From the NCBI RefSeq assembly GCF_030867385.1, contig NZ_JAPFBJ010000001.1, positions 1-64,000 of the forward strand: a stretch of 64,000 nt of DNA, in the 5' to 3' direction. The notes beneath the pieces are model-generated. The model was not told the DNA's origin, made no database searches, and saw only the letters and a list, made by a program, of their open reading frames with translations. This document shows positions 24,606-34,061 of this stretch, one piece after another. Position 1 is the first letter of the stretch, and every line of letters begins with the position of its first letter. Both the position numbers and the translations under genes were made by a program. Source of the stretch: Sphingobium sp. DEHP117 (GTDB taxonomy: Bacteria; Pseudomonadota; Alphaproteobacteria; Sphingomonadales; Sphingomonadaceae).

Positions 24606-25391
24606 TCAGCTGCCCTTCTTCTTCCGGTGCTTGTCGAGATCGAGCACTGTCGTCACCTCAGCGCCTTCTTCCATTAGCAGGCCGAGGCGGCGCGCGACTT
24701 CCTGATAGGCCTCCACCTCGCCGCCGAGGTCGCGGCGGAAGCGATCTTTGTCCAGCTTCTCGCCGGTCACCATGTCCCACAGGCGGCAGCCGTCCGGGCT
24801 GATTTCGTCGGCAAGGATGATGCGGCTATAGTCGCCATCCCACAGGCGGCCGAACTCGAGCTTGAAATCGACGAGGCGGATGCCGATGCCGGCGAACAGG
24901 CCGCTCATGAAATCGTTCACGCGGATCGCCATGTCGGCAATGTCGTGCATCTCTTCCTGGCTCGCCCAGCCGAAGCAGGCGATATGCTCCTCAGTGATCA
25001 TCGGATCGCCGAGCGCGTCATCCTTGTAATAATATTCGATAAGTGTGCGCGGAAGCTGGGTGCCTTCCTCGATCCCAAGGCGCTGAGAGAGCGAGCCGGC
25101 CGCGACATTACGCACCACCACCTCGATCGGCACGATCTCCACCTGCCGCACCAGCTGTTCGCGCATGTTCAGGCGGCGGATGAAGTGCGTAGGCACGCCG
25201 ATGTTGGAGAGCAAAGTGAAAACATGCTCCGAAATGCGGTTGTTGAGCACGCCCTTGCCATTGATCGTGCCCTTTTTCTGGGCGTTGAAGGCGGTGGCGT
25301 CATCCTTGAAATACTGGATGATCGTGCCCGGCTCCGGGCCTTCGTACAGGATTTTGGCCTTGCCTTCGTAGATCTGGCGGCGACGAACCAT
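24606..25391 (-). CDS. purC: SAICAR synthase PurC
   Basis: Phosphoribosylaminoimidazole-succinocarboxamide synthase, 261 aa from the ATG at 25391 ([18 protein letters not shown]). Other motifs: [33 protein letters not shown] and [23 protein letters not shown]. It ligates aspartate to CAIR in purine biosynthesis. A 16-codon N-terminal extension to 25439 is possible but does not match the family. First gene of the purCSQ run; a long inverted repeat lies in its leader. Confidence 0.95.
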   Translation of the reverse strand: MVRRRQIYEGKAKILYEGPEPGTIIQYFKDDATAFNAQKKGTINGKGVLNNRISEHVFTLLSNIGVPTHFIRRLNMREQLVRQVEIVPIEVVVRNVAAGSLSQRLGIEEGTQLPRTLIEYYYKDDALGDPMITEEHIACFGWASQEEMHDIADMAIRVNDFMSGLFAGIGIRLVDFKLEFGRLWDGDYSRIILADEISPDGCRLWDMVTGEKLDKDRFRRDLGGEVEAYQEVARRLGLLMEEGAEVTTVLDLDKHRKKKGS

Positions 25392-25415
25392 CTTTGGGGT
25401 GCCTACTCGTATTAA

Positions 25416-25458
25416 GTGATTTCGAGGCAGATGTCTCATCTGTCGACTCGGAAATCAC
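25416..25458 (-). promoter_or_regulatory. Inverted repeat in the purC leader
   Basis: GTGATTTC (25416-25423) faces GAAATCAC (25451-25458), with a second pairing CAGAT/ATCTG inside, so most of the 43 bases can fold into one bulged stem. It lies 25-67 bp upstream of the purC ATG. It could be an operator (a purine regulator is a natural candidate) or a leader structure; neither is proven. Confidence 0.4.
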
Positions 25459-25617
25459 GGAAAAACTAACCAATGAATGCGCCCCGGAAACGCGAATCGT
25501 GGGTAAGATCGGCGGCTCCGGGGCTGGTGCATCGGCCCATAGCGCAAAGGGGGGCGGGGTGCAAATATTGCCCGCCCCCCTCGCCAAGGCGCTCAGGCAT
25601 TGCTAATCCCGCACGCC

Positions 25618-27912
25618 ATGACCACAGATTTCCGCGATCCGTTCGACAGCATCGTCAACCACCCGTTCGATGAAGCCCTCTCCCAGCGGTATCTTGTCTA
25701 TGCGCTCTCGACGATCACGGCGCGATCGCTGCCTGACCTGCGCGACGGGCTGAAGCCGGTGCACCGCCGCCTGCTGTGGGCGATGCGGCTGTTGCGGATG
25801 GAACCTGCGGGCGCCGCGCCCGATGTGCTGATCGCCAATCCTGCCCGCAACACCACGCCCTACAAGAAATGCGCGCGCGTGGTGGGCGATGTGATCGGCA
25901 AATATCACCCGCATGGCGATGCATCCGTTTACGATGCGATGGTGCGGTTGGCGCAGGATTTCTCGCTCCGCACGCCGCTCGTCGATGGACAGGGGAATTT
26001 CGGCAATATCGATGGCGATAACGCGGCGGCAATGCGCTATACTGAGGCGCGGCTGACGCAGGCTGCGGCCGATCTGATGGCCGGGCTCGATGAGGGCACG
26101 GTCGAGTTCCGCCCGACCTACAATGGCGAGGAGGAAGAGCCGGAGGTGTTCCCCGGCCTGTTTCCCAACCTGCTCGCAAACGGCGCGAGCGGCATCGCGG
26201 TCGGTATGGCGACGAGCATTCCACCACATAACGTGACCGAGATTATCGACGCCGCCAGCCTGCTCATCGACGAGCCTCAGGCCGAGCATGCGCGGCTGAT
26301 GGAGATCGTGCGAGGGCCGGACATGCCGACCGGCGGCGTGCTGGTGGACAGTGCGGCCGTCATCTCGGAAGCATATGCCACCGGGCGCGGCAGCATGCGG
26401 GTACGTGCGAAATGGCATCAGGAGGACGAGGGGCGCGGCCAGTGGGCCGCCGTGATCACCGAGATCCCCTATCAGGTGCAGAAATCGAAGCTGATTGAGC
26501 AGATCGCCGCACTGATCACTGACAAGAAGCTGCCCATTCTCGCCGACGTAAGGGACGAGAGCGACGAGGCGATCCGCATCGTGCTGGAGCCGCGTGCCCG
26601 GACGGTCGAGGTCGATGTGTTGATGGACAGCCTGTTCCGCCTCACCGATCTTGAAACGCGCTTTCCGCTCAATATGAACGTGCTCGACTCCAGCCGCACC
26701 CCGCGCGTGCTCGGCCTGCGCGATGTGCTGACCCAGTGGCTGGCGCATCAGATCGACGTGCTCGTGCGCCGGGCAAAGCATCGGCTGGACAAGATCGCCG
26801 CCCGGGTCGAGCTGCTGGACGGCTATATCATCGCCTACCTCAACCTCGACCGCGTGATCGAAATCATCCGCACCGAGGATGAACCGAAAGAGGTGATGAT
26901 GGCCGAGTTCAGCCTCACCGATCGACAGGCCGAAGCGATCCTCAACATGCGGCTGCGTAGCTTGCGCAAGCTGGAGGAGATGGAGCTGCGGCGCGAGCAT
27001 ACGGAGCTGCTTAAGGAGCGGGAGGAGCTGGAAAAGCTGGTCGAAAGCCCTGCGCGCCAGCGCACCCGCCTGAAGTGCGACCTCGCCGAGCTGCGCAAGC
27101 GCTATGGGCCAGAGACGCCTTTGGGCCGCCGCAGGACGCAGGTGGAGGAGGCCGCTCCCGCGCGCGAAATCCCGCTGGAAGCCATGATCGAGCGCGAACC
27201 GATCACCGTCATTCTTTCACAGCGCGGCTGGATAAGGGCGATGAAGGGGCATGTCGATCTTGCCTCGGCAGAAACCGCTAAGTTCAAGGAAGGCGATGGC
27301 CCGGCGTTCGCTTTCCACGCGCAGACGACCGACAAGCTGCTGCTCGCCTGTGCCAATGGGCGGTTCTACACATTGGGGGCGGACAAGCTGCCCGGCGGGC
27401 GCGGCTTTGGCGAGCCGGTGCGGCTGATGGTCGACCTCGATGGCGATACGGAGATTGTCGCGCTGCTGCCCGCAAAGGCGGGGGCAAAGATGCTGCTAGC
27501 GGCGTCAGACGGGCGCGGATTCGTGGCGGTGATGGACGAGCTGATCGCCGAAACCCGCAAGGGCAAGCAGGTGGTGAACCTGAAAACCGGCGCGCGGGTC
27601 GCGGTGGTTCACGTTATCCCGCCAGAGGCCGACACCGTTGCCGTGATCGGTGAGAACCGCAAGCTACTGGTGTTCCCCTTGTCCGAATTGCCGGAAATGA
27701 CGCGGGGGCAGGGGGTCCAGCTCCAGCGCTATCGCGATGGCGGCCTGTCGGATGCGGTTGCTTTCCGGCTGGCTGATGGCCTCAGCTGGCAGATGGGGGG
27801 CGACACGGGGCGTACCCGCACCGAGACGGACCTCGCGATGTGGCGCGTGGCGCGCGGGGCCGCCGGGCGGATGCCGCCAACAGGCTTTCCGAGAAATAAT
27901 CGTTTCAGCTGA
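25618..27912 (+). CDS. parC: DNA topoisomerase IV subunit A
   Basis: A 764-aa ParC. The breakage-reunion domain has [37 protein letters not shown] and the catalytic Tyr in [11 protein letters not shown]; a beta-pinwheel C-terminal domain follows. ParC rather than GyrA is indicated by the short C-terminal domain lacking a GyrA-box-like QRRGGKG, and by the [15 protein letters not shown] region. At the quinolone-resistance positions the sequence reads GDASVYD, that is Ala and Asp where E. coli ParC has Ser80 and Glu84; I think this is a lineage feature. It decatenates chromosomes with ParE. Confidence 0.92.
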   Translation: MTTDFRDPFDSIVNHPFDEALSQRYLVYALSTITARSLPDLRDGLKPVHRRLLWAMRLLRMEPAGAAPDVLIANPARNTTPYKKCARVVGDVIGKYHPHGDASVYDAMVRLAQDFSLRTPLVDGQGNFGNIDGDNAAAMRYTEARLTQAAADLMAGLDEGTVEFRPTYNGEEEEPEVFPGLFPNLLANGASGIAVGMATSIPPHNVTEIIDAASLLIDEPQAEHARLMEIVRGPDMPTGGVLVDSAAVISEAYATGRGSMRVRAKWHQEDEGRGQWAAVITEIPYQVQKSKLIEQIAALITDKKLPILADVRDESDEAIRIVLEPRARTVEVDVLMDSLFRLTDLETRFPLNMNVLDSSRTPRVLGLRDVLTQWLAHQIDVLVRRAKHRLDKIAARVELLDGYIIAYLNLDRVIEIIRTEDEPKEVMMAEFSLTDRQAEAILNMRLRSLRKLEEMELRREHTELLKEREELEKLVESPARQRTRLKCDLAELRKRYGPETPLGRRRTQVEEAAPAREIPLEAMIEREPITVILSQRGWIRAMKGHVDLASAETAKFKEGDGPAFAFHAQTTDKLLLACANGRFYTLGADKLPGGRGFGEPVRLMVDLDGDTEIVALLPAKAGAKMLLAASDGRGFVAVMDELIAETRKGKQVVNLKTGARVAVVHVIPPEADTVAVIGENRKLLVFPLSELPEMTRGQGVQLQRYRDGGLSDAVAFRLADGLSWQMGGDTGRTRTETDLAMWRVARGAAGRMPPTGFPRNNRFS

Positions 27913-28077
27913 GATAGTAATGCAAGAATATTGCGCATGGTTAGCGCACTCTTAACCGCATGAAAAGAATTGCCGTTATAGAATACCGGATAGGGCATGT
28001 GTTTGGCGCGTTCCCTGTGCCGGGAAAAATTCGTGCCGCAGACGCAAGCAGGCACGGGATAGGTCGTTTAAGTCGTT

Positions 28078-29844
28078 ATGGAAGGTTTGTCGCCACGAGT
28101 CTGGAAGGGTGCAGGTTTTGCTCAGCCCTCGCGCCTTGCACCTGCCGAGCACGGCGTGGGCGGCGTGGACCCGAACATCGCCTTCCTGAAGGCATTGCCC
28201 CATGGCGCAGCCCTCATCGCCTGCCATGAAGGTGCCCCCCATTTCGAGCAGTGGAACGAGGAATTTGAACGAAAATTCCCGGCGCTGATCGAGCCTGGGA
28301 AAGCCTCTGCCCAAGATGATCAGGCATGGATACTCAATCTGCATGCGGAAATCATGGACTTTGCGGTGTCCGGCCGGGCACTGCGCCGCTTCGAAGTCGA
28401 GCGGCTCTGCCCGATAGGCGTAGAGGCGTTTTACTGCTCGCTCGGCTGGGTAGAGGGCGACGGGGCGGACGAACCGCGCATGCTGCTCAATATGGTCGAC
28501 CGCACAGCCGATCGCAGGGTAGAGGAAAGTCTCCGGCGCGAGCTGGTATCCGACAGCCTCACCGCCCTGCCCAATCGCATCGGCTTTGGCGAACTGATCG
28601 AGGAGATGATCGAAACCGGCGCGTCCTCCGATGCGCAGGCGCAACTCGGTGTGCTCATCATCGATCTCGTGCGCTTCGGCCGGGTGAACCAGGCACTCGG
28701 CTCGATGGCGGGAGATGAACTGATCCTGTCCGTTGCCGCGCGCCTCAAATCATGTGTTGCGGACGACGCAGCGATAGCGCGCATCGGCGGCAATGACTTC
28801 GGCCTCTGCCTTGTGGCGCAGAACGGCATCTCTGATGTGATCGCGTTGGCAGAGCGGGTGAATGCGGCGCTGTCTGGGCCGATCCGCCTCTCCAACCTGA
28901 CGATCTCGGTAAACTGTGCAATCGGTTGCTCGCTGGCACCCATCGGCCACGCCGACCCCGACGAGCTCGTGCGTCAGGCGCAAGCCGCCTCGCGCACCGC
29001 CAAGAAAAGCGGGCGCCTCGAAGTCTATCGCGCAGGCGAGTTGGGCGCGGCGCGGCAGCGCTTCTTCCTGGAAAGCCGCTTGCGTGACGCGCTGACACGT
29101 GACGGCCTCACCCTCAATTATCAGCCGATGGTCGATCTCGCGAGCGGGAGCGTTGTCGGCTTTGAGGCACTGGCGCGCTGGAACGATCCCGATCTTGGGC
29201 CGGTCTCCCCCAACGACTTCATTCCGGTGGCGGAGGAATCCGGGCTTATTGTCCAGCTTGGCCGCTGGGCGGTGAACGAAGCGCTGAGGCAGCTTGCGGA
29301 CTGGGATTTCATGGCGGGCGAAATCGTGCCGCTGAAGGTGAGCGTCAACCTCTCCTCGATCCAGATTGCGCGGGACGACATTGCGGCGATGATTGCCGAC
29401 GCGCTGGCGCTGAACGGAATCGAAGGGAACCGCCTGACCATCGAGCTTACCGAAAGCGCGCTGGTCGACGATCCGGTCAAAAGTCGGGAACTGCTGGAGA
29501 CCCTGAAGCGCGCCAATATTGCGGTGGCGATGGACGACTTCGGCACCGGCTTCTCGAACCTCGCCAGCCTCCAGAGCCTGCCGATCGACGTGCTGAAAAT
29601 GGACCGCAGCTTTGTCACCGACATGTTGATGGACAAGGACAAGCTCGCGATCGTTCGCACGATCCTCTCGCTATCGCAGACGCTGGGGATGAAGACGACG
29701 GCGGAGGGGATCGAGGATTCAGCCGCCGCGAAGACGTTGCGGGATCTGGGGTGCACTTACGGGCAGGGCTATTATTTCGCGCGGCCTCTGGGTGCCGAGG
29801 AGGCCTATGAATTCTGGCGCGAGCGCAGGAACTCCGCCACCTGA
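28078..29844 (+). CDS. GGDEF/EAL domain protein, probable c-di-GMP phosphodiesterase
   Basis: A 588-aa protein. The N-terminal part (about 30-150) is PAS-like. A GGDEF domain (about 155-320) has GGNDF in place of GGDEF, so cyclase activity is doubtful. An EAL domain (about 335-580) keeps the catalytic motifs GFEALARW, NLSS, IELTESAL, MDDFGTGFS, KMDRSF and EGIE. It is therefore probably a phosphodiesterase with a regulatory GGDEF. No membrane segment is seen. The 3' end overlaps the convergent cca gene by 40 bp. Confidence 0.9.
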   Translation: MEGLSPRVWKGAGFAQPSRLAPAEHGVGGVDPNIAFLKALPHGAALIACHEGAPHFEQWNEEFERKFPALIEPGKASAQDDQAWILNLHAEIMDFAVSGRALRRFEVERLCPIGVEAFYCSLGWVEGDGADEPRMLLNMVDRTADRRVEESLRRELVSDSLTALPNRIGFGELIEEMIETGASSDAQAQLGVLIIDLVRFGRVNQALGSMAGDELILSVAARLKSCVADDAAIARIGGNDFGLCLVAQNGISDVIALAERVNAALSGPIRLSNLTISVNCAIGCSLAPIGHADPDELVRQAQAASRTAKKSGRLEVYRAGELGAARQRFFLESRLRDALTRDGLTLNYQPMVDLASGSVVGFEALARWNDPDLGPVSPNDFIPVAEESGLIVQLGRWAVNEALRQLADWDFMAGEIVPLKVSVNLSSIQIARDDIAAMIADALALNGIEGNRLTIELTESALVDDPVKSRELLETLKRANIAVAMDDFGTGFSNLASLQSLPIDVLKMDRSFVTDMLMDKDKLAIVRTILSLSQTLGMKTTAEGIEDSAAAKTLRDLGCTYGQGYYFARPLGAEEAYEFWRERRNSAT

Positions 29845-31031
29845 GCCTGCGCGATGGCGCGGGCGCGGTTCGCATCCGGGAATCCCTCTGCAATCCATTG
29901 CTCTTTCGACGTGGAAAGCAGTTTTGCGACATCGGGGCCGGCGGAGATGCCGAGTGCGATAATGTCTCTCCCCGAGAGAGGAAAAACCGGGGGATTCCAG
30001 TGTGATAGTGGGCCTATATTCCTTGATGCCTCAGCGCGATCCAACAGCATGAGGTCCAGCGCCGCCTCTGTGCCGACGCGATAGACCAGCTCTTGCGCGC
30101 TGGCATGGGCGGGCGGGGGCGTGAGGGCGGTGACGATGCGCTTCCTCGCCTTGTTGGAGAGCTTCAGCCGTGCGGCGATCTGCTCGCCCACATCAGCATC
30201 AGGGGGAAGCAGTGCGCAGAGCCGGAGCACTGCCGCCGGGGGCATATCCAGCCCCGCCTGCTGCTGTCGCGCGATCAATGCTTCCAGCCGCGCCAGACCG
30301 GCCGCCTCGATCTCCGGCAACACAGGCAAGAGCACCCCGCCCTCTATCATCAGGCGCAGCACAGCCGATGGATCGGGCAGTGCGAGCAGCTTCAGCAGCT
30401 CGTCGGCAATCCGCTCTCGCGAGAGCGCCATCAGGCTGTTGGCATTATCCCGGCAGGCAGCATAAGCCGCCGCATCGGGGGGCAGCGCGCCGAACCGGGC
30501 GAGAAAGCGGAAATAGCGCAATATGCGGAGATGATCCTCAGCAATGCGCTGGGCGGGATCGCCGATGAAGCGTACGCGCCGCGCCTCCAGATCCTTCAGC
30601 CCGCCGAAATAGTCACTGACATCGCCGGTGGCGGGATCGGCGTAGAGCGCATTGATCGTGAAATCCCGCCGCGCCGCGTCTTCCTGCCAATCGTCGGTAT
30701 AGACGATGGTCGCGCGGCGGCCGTCTGTGCTCACGTCCGAGCGCAGCGTGGTGATCTCGACCGGGCGATGATCGAGCACCGCCGTCACCGTGCCGTGGGT
30801 GATGCCGGTGGGCACGACCTTGATGCCTGCCCCGGTAAGGCGCTGCGTCACCTCGTCTGGCCGCAGGCGTGTAGCGAGGTCGATGTCCGCGACGTCCAGC
30901 CCCAGCAACCCGTCACGCACCGCGCCGCCGACCAGCCGGGTCTCCCCCTCCGCCGCGCCCAGCCGCGCGCAGAGGTCATCGAAGCCGGGGCGGTGACGCC
31001 AGGGCGCGTCAGGCAGCCGTGCCGTCGTCAT
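29805..31031 (-). CDS. cca: CCA-adding enzyme / poly(A) polymerase-type tRNA nucleotidyltransferase
   Basis: A 408-aa class II nucleotidyltransferase. Signatures: LVGGAVRDGLLG, DIDLATRL (catalytic Asp pair), RRDFTINALY and EDHLRILRYFRFLARF. It adds or repairs the 3' CCA of tRNAs. ATG 31031 is used (MTTARLPDAPW); a longer frame to 31061 does not match. The start overlaps the end of the upstream NUDIX gene (23 bases), so the run DUF1285-NUDIX-cca is probably one operon. Confidence 0.93.
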   Translation of the reverse strand: MTTARLPDAPWRHRPGFDDLCARLGAAEGETRLVGGAVRDGLLGLDVADIDLATRLRPDEVTQRLTGAGIKVVPTGITHGTVTAVLDHRPVEITTLRSDVSTDGRRATIVYTDDWQEDAARRDFTINALYADPATGDVSDYFGGLKDLEARRVRFIGDPAQRIAEDHLRILRYFRFLARFGALPPDAAAYAACRDNANSLMALSRERIADELLKLLALPDPSAVLRLMIEGGVLLPVLPEIEAAGLARLEALIARQQQAGLDMPPAAVLRLCALLPPDADVGEQIAARLKLSNKARKRIVTALTPPPAHASAQELVYRVGTEAALDLMLLDRAEASRNIGPLSHWNPPVFPLSGRDIIALGISAGPDVAKLLSTSKEQWIAEGFPDANRARAIAQAQVAEFLRSRQNS

Positions 31032-31614
31032 AGCCCAGCCGTATTGCCAGATTGGCGACAATGGCTGCGGTCACGCCCCATATGCGATGCTCCCCCCAGA
31101 AAATTTCGTAATAATGATGTGCTGCTCCCTGAAACTCTATCTCCTTTCGCACGCGATTGGCAGGGGCGAGCAAAAAATCGAGCGGCACCTCGAACAGCGC
31201 CTCTACCTCGCCCGCATGCGGGGCGAACGGAAGATCCGGCGGGATGACGCCGAGCACCGGGTGAATATCGAACCCGGTGAACGTGTGATAGCGGTCTGAC
31301 ACGCCGACAATCTCGACGTGAGCGGGGTCGAGCGCGATTTCTTCCTGCGCCTCGCGCAGTGCGGCGGCAATGGCGTCCGCGTCTCCTTCATCGAGCCGCC
31401 CGCCGGGAAACGCGACCTGCCCGGCATGTTTGCGCAGGTGTGAGGCGCGGCGGGTGAGGATGACGCCCGGGTCCGGCCGGTCGGTGATGGCGATGAGCAC
31501 GGCGGCGGGGGCGAGCGAGACGGGCTGCGTTATGCGCGCATCGGCAGTGGGCAGCGTTATTTCGCGCGCATGGCCCAGCTCAAGATCGGCTTTCAACCGG
31601 TGTGCCAGCCTCAT
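31009..31614 (-). CDS. NUDIX hydrolase, CoA pyrophosphatase type
   Basis: A 201-aa NUDIX protein. The Nudix box reads PGGRLDEGDADAIAAALR followed by EAQEEIAL, and it is preceded by VILTRRASHLRKHAGQVAF, the region typical of CoA pyrophosphatases (NudL-like). It would hydrolyse coenzyme A or related nucleotides. The ATG at 31614 overlaps the DUF1285 stop by 4 bases. Confidence 0.88.
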   Translation of the reverse strand: MRLAHRLKADLELGHAREITLPTADARITQPVSLAPAAVLIAITDRPDPGVILTRRASHLRKHAGQVAFPGGRLDEGDADAIAAALREAQEEIALDPAHVEIVGVSDRYHTFTGFDIHPVLGVIPPDLPFAPHAGEVEALFEVPLDFLLAPANRVRKEIEFQGAAHHYYEIFWGEHRIWGVTAAIVANLAIRLGYDDGTAA

Positions 31615-32183
31615 GCAGGCTCCAGCGGGAAAAAAGCGCCTCCGCTCCACAGGCCGATGGGGGAGTCTGCGCTGGCCTGCTCATCAAGCGCGATGGCGGC
31701 GAGTTCATAGAAGACCGGGCGCGCGACCAGCGCCTCCAGCCCGCTCCGCACCTGGAGATAGGGGCGGGGTTCTTCGGCCGTGCCGCGAATTTCCAGACGA
31801 TGCTCTCCGTCTGCCACCACAAGATCACCGGTGCTGAGGCGGAAGGCCAGACGGCGCGCTTCCCCCGCACCTTCGCTCGAAAGCTCCACCGCGATGAAGG
31901 GCGCATCCTCGACCTCGATCGAGAGTTTTTCGACCGGAGTGACGAGCACATAGCTGCCATCCGCCTCGCGCCGTAGAATCGTGGAGAACAGGCGCACCAT
32001 CTCCTTGCGACCGATGGGCGAGCCCTGGTGAAACCATGTGCCGTCGCTGGCGATGCGCATCTCGCTGTCGCCGCAATGATCGGGGTTCCAGCGTTCGACC
32101 GGGGGCAGTTTGCGCTCCGCCACGAGGCGCGCGACTTCGGCGAGCGAGAGGGAGGAAAGGTCGGGCGGTGGGTCCATGGGCAT
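31611..32183 (-). CDS. DUF1285 domain protein
   Basis: A 190-aa conserved protein of the DUF1285 family: PPVERWNPDHCGDSEMRI, GTWFHQGSPIGRKEMVRLF, ILRREADGSYVLVTPVEK. In alphaproteobacteria this gene commonly precedes the NUDIX-cca pair, as here. Biochemical function is not known to me. Starts at 32183 or 32177 are both possible. Confidence 0.88.
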   Translation of the reverse strand: MPMDPPPDLSSLSLAEVARLVAERKLPPVERWNPDHCGDSEMRIASDGTWFHQGSPIGRKEMVRLFSTILRREADGSYVLVTPVEKLSIEVEDAPFIAVELSSEGAGEARRLAFRLSTGDLVVADGEHRLEIRGTAEEPRPYLQVRSGLEALVARPVFYELAAIALDEQASADSPIGLWSGGAFFPLEPA

Positions 32184-32272
32184 GGAGGGTGAGATAGGGA
32201 CGTGGGAGGAGAATGGCAAATGGTCGATTAGGATCGAGGCGTTTGACCGTCACCTGCAGGGTGCAGTAAGCA

Positions 32273-32475
32273 AGCGGGATCCCGGATCAAGCATTGCCGC
32301 GAAAAGCCTGTCAGCTTTTCGGCCAACGCTAGAGCGCGCTGCGTTAAATCTGGATCGGTCAGCGCGCTCTAAGTTTTTGTTTTACCGCATCGTTTTGGCG
32401 CAAAACCCGTTCCCACCCTTCGACAAGCTCAGGACAGGCTTTTGCGCACGATGCTCTATGTCCGGGATGACGGGG
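32273..32475. repeat. Intergenic repeat copy 1, with a nested hairpin element
   Basis: It begins agcgggatcccggatcaagc and ends gtccgggatgacgggg, like the copy at 33931-34006, but carries about 125 bp more in the middle. That extra part contains a perfect 11-bp inverted repeat AGAGCGCGCTG (32331-32341) / CAGCGCGCTCT (32360-32370), and a cccttcgacaagctcaggac stretch (about 32417), so one repeat appears inserted in another. It lies between DUF1285 and rarA. Confidence 0.6.
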
Positions 32476-32485
32476 AAGGCTAATG

Positions 32486-33796
32486 CTATCGCTTCAGTCT
32501 CAGCTCGTTCCAGTAGGCGATACGTTCGGCGATGCGCTTTTCGAGGCCGCGATTGGTGGGGGTGTAGAAGGTCGCAGGTTGCATCTCCTCCGGCCAGTAA
32601 TTGTCGCCCGAGAAGCCCTCTGGCGCGTCATGATCATAAGCGTAGTTGGCGCCATAACCGATGTCCTTCATCAGCCTGGTCGGCGCGTTGAGGATATTGG
32701 CGGGGGGCATCAGCGAGCCGGTGTTTTTCGCGGATTTCCATGCCGCTTTCTGCGCCTTGTAGGCGGCGTTGGATTTGGGGGCGGTGGCGAGATAGAGGCA
32801 TGCCTGCACGATCGCCAGCTCACCCTCGGGCGACCCGAGAAAATCATAGGCATCCTTGGCGGCGAGGCACTGGACCAGCGCCTGCGGATCGGCAAGGCCG
32901 ACATCCTCGCTTGCGAAGCGCACCAGCCGCCGCAGGACATAGAGCGGTTCCTCGCCCGCCACGAGCATCCGCGCGAGATAATAGAGCGCGGCCTGCGGGT
33001 CTGACCCGCGCAGGGATTTGTGCAGGGCTGAGATGAGATTGTAATGCCCCTCGCGGTCCTTGTCATAGACGGCGACACGCCGATGCAGCAGGGCGGAGAG
33101 GGCGGGGGGATCGAGCGGCTCAGCCAGTTCCACCGCGAACAATGTCTCCGCCTGATTGAGCAGGAAGCGGCCATCGCCATCCGCCGACGCGATCAACGCC
33201 TCGCGCGCATCGGACGTGAGCGGGAGGGCGCGCTCCATCAGGGCTTCGGCGCGGCCGAGCAGCTTTTCCAGCGCCGCGCTGTCCAGCCGCCGCAGGATCA
33301 GCACCTGCGCGCGGGAAAGGAGGGCGGCGTTCAGTTCGAAGCTCGGGTTCTCGGTCGTCGCGCCGACGAGCGTGATCGTCCCGTCCTCGACATAGGGCAG
33401 GAAGCCATCCTGCTGGCTGCGGTTGAAGCGGTGAATCTCGTCCACGAACAGCAATGTGCGTTGGCCGATCTTCGCGTGGTCGCGCGCGGCGGCGAAGATT
33501 TTCTTGAGGTCCGCAACGCCGGTGAACACGGCCGAGACCGGCTCGAACCGCATGCCGACCGCGTCGGCGAGCAGGCGCGAGATGGTGGTCTTGCCGGTGC
33601 CGGGCGGCCCCCAGAAGATGATGGACGACAGCCTGCCCGCCGCCACCATCCGCCCGATCGCGCCCTCGGGGCCGGTCAGATGCTCCTGCCCGACGACATC
33701 CTCCAGCCGGGCGGGGCGCAGCCTGTCCGCCAGCGGGCCGGTATCCGAAGGAGCGGGGACGCGGCCGGTTTCGGTTTCAGGGAACAGATCAGGCAT
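32486..33796 (-). CDS. rarA: Replication-associated recombination protein RarA (MgsA)
   Basis: A 436-aa AAA+ ATPase. Visible motifs are PARLEDVVGQEHL, FWGPPGTGKTT (Walker A), LLFVDEIHRFN (Walker B), GATTENPSFE (sensor 1), and the conserved C-terminal MgsA domain YWPEEMQPATFYTPTNRG. It acts at stalled forks as a tetrameric clamp-loader-like ATPase. MPDLFPETE at 33796 is taken as start, ten codons after a possible upstream ATG. Confidence 0.95.
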   Translation of the reverse strand: MPDLFPETETGRVPAPSDTGPLADRLRPARLEDVVGQEHLTGPEGAIGRMVAAGRLSSIIFWGPPGTGKTTISRLLADAVGMRFEPVSAVFTGVADLKKIFAAARDHAKIGQRTLLFVDEIHRFNRSQQDGFLPYVEDGTITLVGATTENPSFELNAALLSRAQVLILRRLDSAALEKLLGRAEALMERALPLTSDAREALIASADGDGRFLLNQAETLFAVELAEPLDPPALSALLHRRVAVYDKDREGHYNLISALHKSLRGSDPQAALYYLARMLVAGEEPLYVLRRLVRFASEDVGLADPQALVQCLAAKDAYDFLGSPEGELAIVQACLYLATAPKSNAAYKAQKAAWKSAKNTGSLMPPANILNAPTRLMKDIGYGANYAYDHDAPEGFSGDNYWPEEMQPATFYTPTNRGLEKRIAERIAYWNELRLKR

Positions 33797-33930
33797 CGGC
33801 GTGCCTGAGACCATGCGGGAGTTCACGATAATAATATGTCATCCCGGAAGCCGATTTTCTCCAAATCCGTCAGGATTTGGGCAGGAAATCGCGCTATCCG
33901 GGATCCAGAAGGCCGGGCGCAGAAAGTGGA

Positions 33931-34006
33931 AGCGGGATCCCGGATCAAGCATTGCCACGCAAAAGCTCTCGCTTTTCCGGGCAAAGCTAAGTCCGGGATG
34001 ACGGGG
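33931..34006. repeat. Intergenic repeat copy 2
   Basis: Shares the left end agcgggatcccggatcaagc and the right end gtccgggatgacgggg with copy 1 at 32273-32475. Further ccggga-type fragments lie just left of it (33842-33905). It occupies the gap between rarA and the lipoprotein gene, about 1.5 kb from copy 1. Confidence 0.6.
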
Positions 34007-34061
34007 GAAATCCTGTATGATGGGAGAAACACGAATGCCTAAAACTCCCGCATTAAAGTTC

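Noticed and set aside
25603..27000. 465-codon minus-strand frame opposite parC
   Set aside because: Shadow of a full-length, clearly conserved topoisomerase gene.
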